A stretch of DNA of 64,000 nucleotides from Candidatus Competibacteraceae bacterium (GTDB taxonomy: Bacteria > Pseudomonadota > Gammaproteobacteria > Competibacterales > Competibacteraceae): positions 1 to 64,000 of the forward strand of contig RXIW01000004.1 of NCBI GenBank assembly GCA_003989065.1, in the 5' to 3' direction. Shown here piece by piece: positions 54,448 through 62,187 of the stretch; position 1 is the first letter of the stretch; each line of letters opens with the position of its first letter. The notes beneath the pieces were generated by a model. It was not told the DNA's origin. It made no database searches and worked only from the letters and a program-made list of their open reading frames with translations. Both the position numbers and the translations under genes were made by a program.

Positions 54448-57276
54448 TCAGCCGGTGTTGCGCATTCCCGCCGCCAGGGCGTTGATGGTCCGCAGCAACG
54501 GCCGTAGCCAGGTTTCCGCAGCGGGTGCGCCGATGCCATGCTCGGCGATGGCCTGACGATGGCGGCGCAGCAGAATGACCTGGATGTGGTTGAGCGGGTC
54601 CAGGTAGGGACTGCGCCGCTCCAGGGATTTGGACAGAGCGGGATTGTCTTCCAGCAGGGTGGGCAGCTGCACTACGGCCAGAATCTCCCGGCAGGTCAGC
54701 TCGTACTCGGCCTGGAAGCGGTCGTAGATGCCGGTTTCGGTGCTGGCGTCCTCGCACAGCCGGGCATATTCGCGGGCAATGCCGAGATCGACCTTGCTCA
54801 GCGACATCTGGCTGTTGCTGAGCAGGGCGCGGAAGAATGGCCATTCCTGGTACAGGCGCTGCAACAGCGCCAGCCGTTCGGGATCGTCGCCGCGCCAGGT
54901 CGCCAGCGCGCTGCCGATGCCGTACCAACCGGGCAGGGTATGGCGCGACTGGCCCCAGCCGAACATCCAAGGAATGGCTCGCACCGAGTATTTGGAACGG
55001 TCGCCCTTGGAGCGGTGCGAAGGGCGCGAGCCCAGGTTGAGCTGGCCGATCTCGCTGACCGGGGTCGCTTCGTAAAAATAATCCATGAAGCCCGGCGTGT
55101 GCTCGGTCAGGTCGCGGTAGGCGGCCTCGCCATGCCGGGTCAGTTCGGCCATGACCTCTGACGCCACTGGCGGATCGACCGGGCCGTCTTGCACCAGATG
55201 CCGACTGGCCTTGATCAGCCCGGTGATGCCCAGCGTCAGCTCGTAGGTGGCGGTTTCCAGATTTTGATAGCGGAACGACAGCACTTCGCCTTGTTCGGTG
55301 ATCTTGATCTGGCCGCGCACCGTGCCCGGCGGTTGGGCCAGGATGGCGTCGTGGATTGGGCCGCCGCCGCGCCCGACCGTGCCACCGCGGCCGTGAAACA
55401 GCCGACAGCCGAAGCCGCGCGCCGCCGTCAGGCTCACCGCCTGTTGCTGGGCCTGGTACAGTCCCCAGTTGGAGGCCAGGATGCCGCCGTCCTTGCAGGA
55501 ATCCGAGTAGCCGACCATGATGTCTTGCATGCCGCCTACCGCAGTCAGCAGCTCCCGATAGGCGTCTTGATCCAGCAACAGGGTGAGCAGGCTCTCCACC
55601 CGATTCAGATCGGCGATGGTCTCGAACAGTGGCGCGACCCGGATGGCGCAATGCCAGCCGCCGTCGGGGCGGCGACCGACCAGACCGGCGAAGCTGGCCA
55701 GAAACAGCACTTCCAGGATGTGGCTGGCTTCGTGGGTCATGGAGATGACGTAGTTGTCGAACGCCTGCGGGCTGATCTCCTCCCGCATCCGGGCCATGAC
55801 CTGAAACACCTCCAGCGTCTCGCGGGTCGCGTCGCTGAGCGAGCCGCAGTACAGCAGCGGCGTGCCGGGACGGGCCAGCAATTCGCTCAGTACCCGCAGC
55901 CGTTCTTCTTCGTTCAGGACGGCATAGTCGGGCAGGTTGGGGGCCATGGCGAACAATTCGGTCACTGCCGCCGTGTGGCGGCTGGATTCCTGGCGGACGT
56001 CGAGCGCGGTCAGATAGAACCCGAAGGTTTCCGTCAGCCGGATCAAGTCCTTCAGTTCGCCCTCGGCGACGGCGCCATCGCCGTGGCCGTATAGCGAATC
56101 GCGGGCCAGGTACAGGTCTTCGAGGAATTCCTGCTCGGAGGTGTAGCCCCAGAATGGCGCTGGGATGGCTTCGAGATGACCCTCGGTCCGTGCCCGGACC
56201 TGTTCCAGGTTATGTTGCAGACGATGGTAGACCAGGAAGAACTTGCGCCGGTACGGCTCGTTGGCGTATTGCTGCGGCGAGTCGCGGAATACGTGGCCCA
56301 TGCGCGCCAGATCGGCCTCCAGGCTGGCGCTGAACACCGGTGAGGGGGTGACCAGCGAGCTGGAAAAGGTCAGATGGTGGTTCAGTCCCTCGACCCGCCG
56401 CAGGTATTCGCGCAGGATTTCCTGAGACTGCAGGCGAATGGCCAGCTCGGTGGTTTCCGGGGTGACGAAAGGATTGCCGTCGCGGTCGCCGCCGATCCAC
56501 GAGCCGAACCGCAACAGGCACGGTATCCGCACTGCCGCCTTGCCGCCCTGGTCGGCGTAGACGGTCTGCAGCGCCCGTTCCAGATTGCGATAGAGTAGCG
56601 GCACCGCCTGGAAGATGGATTCGTGAAAATAATGCAGCCCGGTCTTGATCTCGTCGCGCACCTGCGGTTTGTTGCTGCGCACCTCGTCGGTTTTCCACAG
56701 CACCTGGATCTGGCTGCGCAGTTCTTCGACCACTTCGGCGTGTTGCTGGTGATTGAGCGTGGTGTTGTCGAGCTTGCTGCTGGTCAGGAAGGTACGCCGC
56801 TGCACGCCCAGCAGCACCCGGCGCTTGGCTTCGGTCGGGTGGGCGGTGAACACCGGGGTGAAGCACAACTGATCGAGCAGCTTCTGCAATTGCGCGGCGC
56901 TGACTCCGGCCGCGTGCAGGGTGCGCAGGGTCTCGTCGAAGGAACCTCGCCACAGCTCCTTGCCGCGTCGGACCATCTCGCGCCGCAACTGGTGCTGGAA
57001 GGATTCCTCGGCGATGTTGGCCAGACTGAAGTAGGCGCTGAAGGCCCGGATCACATGGTTCAACATCTCCGGATTGAGGGCGGCGATGAACCGCATCAGG
57101 CGCTCGCGAATGTCCCGCGCGGGTTCGGAGTGGCGGCGCAGTTCGATGAAACCCTTGCGCAGCGTTTCCACCGCATCGAGGGCAGAGCGGCCCTCCTGGT
57201 CACGCAGGGTCTCGCCCAGCAGTTGACCCAGCAGTTTGACGCGGTCGCGCAGTGGTTTGTCGGAAGAGGTCGGCAT
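54448..57276 (-). CDS. ppc: Phosphoenolpyruvate carboxylase
   Basis: A 942-residue anaplerotic enzyme that adds bicarbonate to PEP to form oxaloacetate. Signature 1 is FTAHPTEAKRR with the catalytic His near residue 144. Signature 2 covers VGYSDSCKDGG, and the glycine-rich FHGRGGTVGRGGGP loop follows. The C-terminus ends in RNTG, as in the family. The ATG at 57276 (MPTSSDKPLRD) is used; the open frame before it has no homology. It is longer than E. coli Ppc (883) but within the family range. On the minus strand a TGGACA/TAAATT pair at 57424-57451 is a weak promoter candidate. Confidence 0.95.
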   Translation of the reverse strand: MPTSSDKPLRDRVKLLGQLLGETLRDQEGRSALDAVETLRKGFIELRRHSEPARDIRERLMRFIAALNPEMLNHVIRAFSAYFSLANIAEESFQHQLRREMVRRGKELWRGSFDETLRTLHAAGVSAAQLQKLLDQLCFTPVFTAHPTEAKRRVLLGVQRRTFLTSSKLDNTTLNHQQHAEVVEELRSQIQVLWKTDEVRSNKPQVRDEIKTGLHYFHESIFQAVPLLYRNLERALQTVYADQGGKAAVRIPCLLRFGSWIGGDRDGNPFVTPETTELAIRLQSQEILREYLRRVEGLNHHLTFSSSLVTPSPVFSASLEADLARMGHVFRDSPQQYANEPYRRKFFLVYHRLQHNLEQVRARTEGHLEAIPAPFWGYTSEQEFLEDLYLARDSLYGHGDGAVAEGELKDLIRLTETFGFYLTALDVRQESSRHTAAVTELFAMAPNLPDYAVLNEEERLRVLSELLARPGTPLLYCGSLSDATRETLEVFQVMARMREEISPQAFDNYVISMTHEASHILEVLFLASFAGLVGRRPDGGWHCAIRVAPLFETIADLNRVESLLTLLLDQDAYRELLTAVGGMQDIMVGYSDSCKDGGILASNWGLYQAQQQAVSLTAARGFGCRLFHGRGGTVGRGGGPIHDAILAQPPGTVRGQIKITEQGEVLSFRYQNLETATYELTLGITGLIKASRHLVQDGPVDPPVASEVMAELTRHGEAAYRDLTEHTPGFMDYFYEATPVSEIGQLNLGSRPSHRSKGDRSKYSVRAIPWMFGWGQSRHTLPGWYGIGSALATWRGDDPERLALLQRLYQEWPFFRALLSNSQMSLSKVDLGIAREYARLCEDASTETGIYDRFQAEYELTCREILAVVQLPTLLEDNPALSKSLERRSPYLDPLNHIQVILLRRHRQAIAEHGIGAPAAETWLRPLLRTINALAAGMRNTG

Positions 57277-57552
57277 GGCGGAGTCCCATTGGCAACGATG
57301 GACTGAAAGAATGAACCCGAAATGGCGTCTTCGTCCCCCGAGAGACGGTAGCAAGCCCATTCGCTGAAAATTCGGTAGCGGTCGCGGTTTTGGCGGTGGA
57401 CATTCGACAGATACCACAGTGGAATTTATAGTTATCTTGGGGGCCTGTCCACGGGTGGCAGCGTGGTGACGCTGGCCAATCGCCCATTGCAATATGACCG
57501 GCCTTCATTCGGTTTTGTCAGCCGTTCAACAACCCTGATAAGGAAGCTGTCC

Positions 57553-59193
57553 ATGTCCGTTCCCAGCAATTTGCCGGCTTGGCAAGCGCTGCAAGCCCAT
57601 CATGCCGTTGTCGCCGACCTGCATCTGCGTGACATGTTCGCCGCCGATCCTGATCGTTTCACCCGGTTTTCCCGGCGGTTCGGCGATCTGCTGGTGGATT
57701 TTTCCAAACATCGCATTACCGACGAAGCGTTCGGCCTGCTGATCGAGCTGGCCCGTCAGGCGCAGGTACCGGCCTGGATCGAACGGACCTTCAACGGCGA
57801 GATCGTCAATCACACCGAGAAACGGGCCGTGTTGCACATCGCGCTGCGCAATCGCAGCAACCGGCCGATCTTCGTCAAAGGACAGGACGTGATGCCGGAG
57901 GTGAACGCGGTGCTGGAGCACATGCGCAAGTTCTCCGACCAGATCCGTCGGGGCAAGTGGCGTGGCTTCACCGACAAGCGCATCCGCGACGTGGTCAACA
58001 TCGGGATCGGCGGCTCCGATCTGGGGCCGAAGATGATCTGTCAGGCATTGGAGCCTTATGGCGATCCGAGCTTGCGGATGCATTTCGTCTCCAACGTGGA
58101 CGGCGCGCACATCAGCCATGTCCTGACCGAATGCGACCCGGAAACCACCCTGTTCATCGTCGCCTCCAAGACCTTCACCACCCAGGAGACCATGACCAAC
58201 GCCCATACCGCGCGGGCTTGGCTGGTTCGGGAACTGGGCGACGAAGCGGCGGTGGCCAAACACTTCGTCGCGGTGTCCACCAATGCCGCCGGGGTGAGCA
58301 AGTTCGGCATCGACACCGCCAACATGTTCGAGTTCTGGGACTGGGTCGGCGGGCGTTATTCGCTGTGGTCGGCCATCGGTCTGCCGATCGTGGTCTATCT
58401 GGGCATGGACCATTTCATCGAGTTGCTGGAAGGCGCGCACGCCATGGACGAGCATTTCCGCACTGCGCCGCTGGAGGATAACCTGCCGGTCATCCTGGCG
58501 CTGCTGGGGGTGTGGTACATCGACTTCTTCGGCGCCGACAGCCAGGTCATGCTGGTTTACGACGATTATCTGCGCTCGCTGCCGGATTACCTGCAACAGC
58601 TGGATATGGAAAGCAATGGCAAGTCCATCGATCGTGATGGCAAACCGGTCAAGATCGACACCGGCCCGATTCTGTGGGGCGGTCTGGGCAACAACGGTCA
58701 GCACGCCTTTTACCAGCTGCTGCACCAGGGCACCCATCTGGTGCCGGCCGATTTCCTGGCGCCGGCGCATAGCCCAGTGCCCACCGGCGACCATCATCCG
58801 ATCCTGTTGGCCAACTGCCTGGCGCAGGCCGAGGCCATGATGGTCGGCAAGACCGAAGCCCAGGCCCGCGCCGAGCTGGAGAAGCAGGGCTTGAGTGGCG
58901 ATGCGCTGGAGCAGTTGCTGCCCTACAAGGTCTTCCCCGGCAACCGGCCCAGCACCAGCCTGTTCTATCGCCGGCTGACCCCGCAGCTGTTGGGCTCCCT
59001 GATTGCGCTCTACGAACACAAGGTGTTCGCCCAAGGCGCGATCTGGAACATCAATTCCTTCGATCAGTGGGGGGTGGAGCTGGGCAAGCAGTTGGCCAAC
59101 GCCATCCTGCCGGAGTTGAAGGGTGAACGGCCGGTGGCCGGACATGATGCCTCGACCATGGCGCTGATCAAGTTCTGCCGCGAAGAAGACTGA
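57553..59193 (+). CDS. pgi: Glucose-6-phosphate isomerase
   Basis: A 546-residue enzyme interconverting glucose 6-phosphate and fructose 6-phosphate. The family signatures are [41 protein letters not shown] and [11 protein letters not shown]. The catalytic Glu lies in MESNGKS's neighbourhood and the His in [12 protein letters not shown]. The ATG at 57553 is preceded by AAGGA; the in-frame extension upstream has no homology. Length equals that of E. coli Pgi. It is divergent from ppc across a 276-bp gap. Confidence 0.96.
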   Translation: MSVPSNLPAWQALQAHHAVVADLHLRDMFAADPDRFTRFSRRFGDLLVDFSKHRITDEAFGLLIELARQAQVPAWIERTFNGEIVNHTEKRAVLHIALRNRSNRPIFVKGQDVMPEVNAVLEHMRKFSDQIRRGKWRGFTDKRIRDVVNIGIGGSDLGPKMICQALEPYGDPSLRMHFVSNVDGAHISHVLTECDPETTLFIVASKTFTTQETMTNAHTARAWLVRELGDEAAVAKHFVAVSTNAAGVSKFGIDTANMFEFWDWVGGRYSLWSAIGLPIVVYLGMDHFIELLEGAHAMDEHFRTAPLEDNLPVILALLGVWYIDFFGADSQVMLVYDDYLRSLPDYLQQLDMESNGKSIDRDGKPVKIDTGPILWGGLGNNGQHAFYQLLHQGTHLVPADFLAPAHSPVPTGDHHPILLANCLAQAEAMMVGKTEAQARAELEKQGLSGDALEQLLPYKVFPGNRPSTSLFYRRLTPQLLGSLIALYEHKVFAQGAIWNINSFDQWGVELGKQLANAILPELKGERPVAGHDASTMALIKFCREED

Positions 59194-59259
59194 TCCCGTC
59201 GGGCCGGGGTAGCGCAGGCCGTTGACCAGCGTTGCTCCGGCCTTTGGCCCGATTCGGAC

Positions 59260-59421
59260 TCAATCGTGTTTTTTCTGCTCGGCCTTGCGTTCGATGGCAG
59301 TGCCGAGCGCTTTGATATCCTGACCGGCACCCTTGACCGTATTGCAGGCGTTCAGGTGGACCACCGCCAGACCCAGCAAGGCCACCCACGACAATCGCAC
59401 GATGACGGGTGCGCGATTCAT
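59260..59421 (-). CDS. Entericidin-like small lipoprotein
   Basis: A 53-residue lipoprotein. The signal VIVRLSWVALLGLAVVHLNAC ends in a lipobox with the lipidated Cys at about residue 26. The mature part NTVKGAGQDIKALGTAIE is the entericidin A/B pattern. Entericidins form an antidote/toxin pair in E. coli and respond to stress, but most single copies are of unknown role. I use the ATG at 59421. An in-frame ATG at 59460 (MENRQESN) would add 13 residues. Confidence 0.85.
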   Translation of the reverse strand: MNRAPVIVRLSWVALLGLAVVHLNACNTVKGAGQDIKALGTAIERKAEQKKHD

Positions 59422-59483
59422 GGCTCGATTCTCATGGTTCGATTCCTGCCTGTTTTCCACTCTGACAAAGATGTGAAACCAAC

Positions 59484-59512
59484 GTGACGCCAGTTCGGGA
59501 TACTTCTATACT
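59484..59512 (+). promoter_or_regulatory. Candidate sigma-70 promoter for the DUF465 gene
   Basis: GTGACG at 59484-59489 and TATACT at 59507-59512 are separated by 17 bp. The start would be near 59519, giving a leader of about 66 nt to the gene at 59585. Confidence 0.45.
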
Positions 59513-59584
59513 GGATTCGAAGCGACATCATTCTGAAACATTCCCTAAGTCCGCGCCAAACCAGATGAAGAGGAGAATATCCCG

Positions 59585-59848
59585 ATGTTTGGAGAGAACC
59601 ATGATCTGTTTCACGAATTTCCCGAATATAAGACACGCATCGCCGAATTGCAGGCGGCCGACCCTGGTTTCGCCGCTCTGTATGGGGAATACCACAAGAT
59701 CAACGACGAAGTAGAGCGTATCGAACTGCAACTTGAAACGCCCTCGGACTTTTACACCGAAGCCCTGAAGAAACAACGGCTGCATCTGAAAGACGAGATT
59801 TATTCGATCCTGCGCCGGATCGTTCGGGCCAGCAGCGCGCCGGCCTGA
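59585..59848 (+). CDS. YdcH-family (DUF465) small protein
   Basis: An 87-residue, mostly helical protein of the DUF465/YdcH/SlyX-like group (EFPEYKTRIAELQAADPGFAALYGEYHKINDEVERIE, positions about 10-47, then KKQRLHLKDEIYSIL). It is probably a short coiled coil. The family is widespread in proteobacteria and its function is not established. A good ribosome site (AGAGGAGAA) precedes the ATG. A strong terminator follows, so it is a single-gene unit. Confidence 0.9.
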   Translation: MFGENHDLFHEFPEYKTRIAELQAADPGFAALYGEYHKINDEVERIELQLETPSDFYTEALKKQRLHLKDEIYSILRRIVRASSAPA

Positions 59849-59884
59849 ACGGGATGCGTGCCTCTTCTCGGTGGAGGGGGCCAG

Positions 59885-59915
59885 AACGCCGGGTGTCATC
59901 GCGACATCCGGCGTT
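59885..59915 (+). terminator. Intrinsic-type terminator after the DUF465 gene
   Basis: AACGCCGGGTGTC at 59885-59897 pairs with GACATCCGGCGTT at 59903-59915 (one G-U pair) around a 5-nt loop and is followed by TTCGTTGTT. It lies 36 bp past the stop. Confidence 0.8.
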
Positions 59916-60003
59916 TTCGTTGTTGGCGTCATCGGCTTGACGCGGTGGGCGGGTTGTCCAATGCTGACAGGATTCCCCAACCCATAGTAGAGTTGCCAAG
60001 ACG

Positions 60004-60549
60004 ATGAGCGAGTTGAAGATTTATCAGGCGGCGGAACCGACTGTTCCTCCTGCCGTGTTCGTGGAGCTTGCAGCGATCGCCGGCCAGCTCGATCGGATCG
60101 GCGTGCGGTTCGAGCGCTGGTCCGCCAGCCAGCCGTTGGCCGCCGATGCCGATCAGGACGCGGTGCTGGCCGCCTATCGCGAGCCGGTGGAGCGGCTGAT
60201 GCGGCAGTACGGTTTTCAGTCGGCAGATGTGGTGGCGCTGGGTCCGGCCCACCCCGACAAGGCCGCGCTGCGGGCCAAGTTCCTGGACGAGCATACCCAT
60301 GACGATTACGAAGTGCGGTTTTTCGTCGAGGGTCAGGGCTTGTTTTACCTGCATGTCGGCGAACGGGTCTACGGCGTCCTGTGCGAGCGGGGCGATCTGC
60401 TCAGCGTGCCGGCCCATACCACCCACTGGTTCGATATGGGTCCCAATCCCTCGTTCAAATGCATCCGCCTGTTCACTACCCCCGAGGGTTGGGTGGCGCA
60501 ATTCACCGGTCGCGATATCGCCCAGCGGTTTCCCCGCCTGGACCCTTAG
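60004..60549 (+). CDS. mtnD: Acireductone dioxygenase
   Basis: A 181-residue cupin enzyme of the methionine salvage pathway. With Fe it converts acireductone to the 2-keto precursor of methionine, with Ni to formate, CO and methylthiopropionate. Metal ligands are in EHTHDDYEVRFF (two His and one Glu) and in the later histidine of VPAHTTHWFDMG. Length is typical. No other mtn genes are next to it. Its stop overlaps the converging membrane-protein gene by 4 bp. Confidence 0.94.
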   Translation: MSELKIYQAAEPTVPPAVFVELAAIAGQLDRIGVRFERWSASQPLAADADQDAVLAAYREPVERLMRQYGFQSADVVALGPAHPDKAALRAKFLDEHTHDDYEVRFFVEGQGLFYLHVGERVYGVLCERGDLLSVPAHTTHWFDMGPNPSFKCIRLFTTPEGWVAQFTGRDIAQRFPRLDP

Positions 60550-60968
60550 AAGGTCGGCGGGAAACGGTCGTTGCCGGGAGTGACACCGGGCCGGTGCGGA
60601 TTCGGCGGTGCATCGGATATCGGAGCGGCGACGGTCGTGGGAGCGGCGCTCTTGGCGCGCGCCCGCCGCGGGCGTTCGCCGGGTGTGCTGCGGGCGTCGG
60701 TCAGGACCACCGGCGCGCTGAGGGAGGAGGGAACGTGCAGCGGGAGGTCCGGCGCCGAGCCGGTGCGCGCCCGGCGCAACCAGCCGAGTAGGCGTTGTTC
60801 CATGGCATCCTGACTGGCCGGCGGCAAGTCGCGGAAGATCAGCGCCGCCGCGCCCAGCAATAAGGTCAGACCGCCCAGGAAGAAGACCAGCGGTTGCATG
60901 AAGGCGATCGCCAACACGGCCAGGACGACAATCAGGATATGCCGAATTTTCAAGCGGGTGCTCTCCAT
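60546..60968 (-). CDS. Small membrane protein of unknown function
   Basis: A 140-residue protein. The N-terminal half has one long or two close membrane segments (about 10-48, ILIVVLAVLAIAFMQPLVFFLGGLTLLLGAAALIF). A basic, proline-rich cytoplasmic tail follows. I recognise no family. It starts 4 bp after the PP2C gene on the same strand, so the two are almost surely co-transcribed. It may anchor or be a target of the phosphatase. Confidence 0.65.
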   Translation of the reverse strand: MESTRLKIRHILIVVLAVLAIAFMQPLVFFLGGLTLLLGAAALIFRDLPPASQDAMEQRLLGWLRRARTGSAPDLPLHVPSSLSAPVVLTDARSTPGERPRRARAKSAAPTTVAAPISDAPPNPHRPGVTPGNDRFPPTF

Positions 60969-60972
60969 CGAA

Positions 60973-61980
60973 TCAGGACGGGTTTGACGGATCCTCGACC
61001 GGTCCGGGTTGACGCACCAGGATGACCGTGCAATTGTCATCCGGTTGGCTGTGCTGTTGTCGGATGGCATCGGCCAATTCGGCCAGCAACTGGTCGATGA
61101 TCTCCTCCAGCGAGCGTTGCGGTTGCGCCAGCAGTGCCGGCCAGCGCTGGATGAACTCCTGCGGCTGGGCCAGATGCCAGAGGCCATCGGTGGCGAACAG
61201 ATAGACGTGGCCCGCTTCCAGCGCCAGAGGCCGCCGGTCGCTCAGGCCGCGCAGGAACAGGGGCAGGTTACCATCGTGCAGCTCGTATAGTTCCGCATCG
61301 ATGGCTTCGATGTAAAGACTGGGAACACCCAACGTGCTGCCGAGGATGAAGGCTTGGCTGATCTGGGAGTTGGTCTGCAGGTGGACCTGCTGGTGCCACT
61401 GAACGCCGTCCAGCATCCCCAGCATGGCCAGATGGGTGGCTGGGACATGGTCGACGGTCAGGTATTGCGCCCGCCACGGGTCGATGGCGTACATCCGCGA
61501 ATCGCCGACATGGAACAGCAGGGCAGGACCTTCGAGCGGGATTTCCAGCAGGATCAAGGTGCAGCCGGTTTCCAGACCGGCGACCTGAAACTCGTGATAG
61601 AGCCGCTGGTGCAAGGCGTTCAGGTCGGCGGAAAGCTGACCGAGCGAAGCGGCGGCCGGCAGGTCGAGCAGGCCGGCGACGGTTTTTTCAGCAGCTTCGC
61701 GACCGTGGCTGTGGCCGCCCATGCCATCGAGGATAGCGATCCGGCGGTGGCCGGTCGGCCAGTCGGGCAACTGCAACTGGGTTTCCTGTTCGTGCCAGAG
61801 AAAGCGAACCGCGCCCCGATCGTCCACGATGAGATAGTTATCCTGATTCTCCCGCCGTCCGTGGCCGGTCGGCGAGCGCAGGGAGCGTACGGCGATTTCC
61901 AGGCGAGGAGCGGCAGGAGCCGATGCCTGATCGCCGGCGTTCGGGGCATCGCGCATGGAATCACAAGGAGGAGTATGCAT
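60973..61980 (-). CDS. PP2C-type serine/threonine protein phosphatase
   Basis: A 335-residue phosphatase with PP2C motifs in order: GRRENQDNYLIV, the metal-binding LDGMGGHSHGREAAE, LLFHVGDSRMYAI, LFATDGLWHL and PDDNCTVILVR. No membrane segment is seen, so it is cytoplasmic. The ATG at 61980 is used; a TTG at 61992 gives four more residues. It is divergent from a kinase-like gene at 62188 and followed by a small membrane protein, forming a kinase-fold/phosphatase locus separate from the VWA triad at 44-48 kb. Confidence 0.9.
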   Translation of the reverse strand: MHTPPCDSMRDAPNAGDQASAPAAPRLEIAVRSLRSPTGHGRRENQDNYLIVDDRGAVRFLWHEQETQLQLPDWPTGHRRIAILDGMGGHSHGREAAEKTVAGLLDLPAAASLGQLSADLNALHQRLYHEFQVAGLETGCTLILLEIPLEGPALLFHVGDSRMYAIDPWRAQYLTVDHVPATHLAMLGMLDGVQWHQQVHLQTNSQISQAFILGSTLGVPSLYIEAIDAELYELHDGNLPLFLRGLSDRRPLALEAGHVYLFATDGLWHLAQPQEFIQRWPALLAQPQRSLEEIIDQLLAELADAIRQQHSQPDDNCTVILVRQPGPVEDPSNPS

Positions 61981-62187
61981 GGATTTGGACAACAGCGTTG
62001 GTCATGACGGTGCGTTGGTCATGACGGTGAATGGATAGTGAGCGAGGATCGACCAAGTCCGTATGCCCGGATCGAGGGATGGCCATTAGAATGATGCTTT
62101 GTGCTTCTGCTAGACTAAATCATAATAATACATGTGTCGGTAATATGTCGGGAAAAACCTAGGATTATGATAGCAGATCAGTGAGTT
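61981..62187. other. 207-bp divergent promoter region with a 17-bp tandem duplication
   Basis: It lies between the PP2C gene (minus) and the kinase-like gene (plus). GCGTTGGTCATGACGGT occurs twice in perfect tandem at 61995-62011 and 62012-62028. Further right (62100-62180) it is AT-rich, with ATCATAAT and ATTATGAT as a spaced inverted repeat. No promoter can be fixed. Confidence 0.55.

Noticed and set aside
57526-59145. 539-codon minus-strand frame opposite pgi
   Set aside because: It mirrors the pgi gene codon for codon; no homology, no ribosome site.
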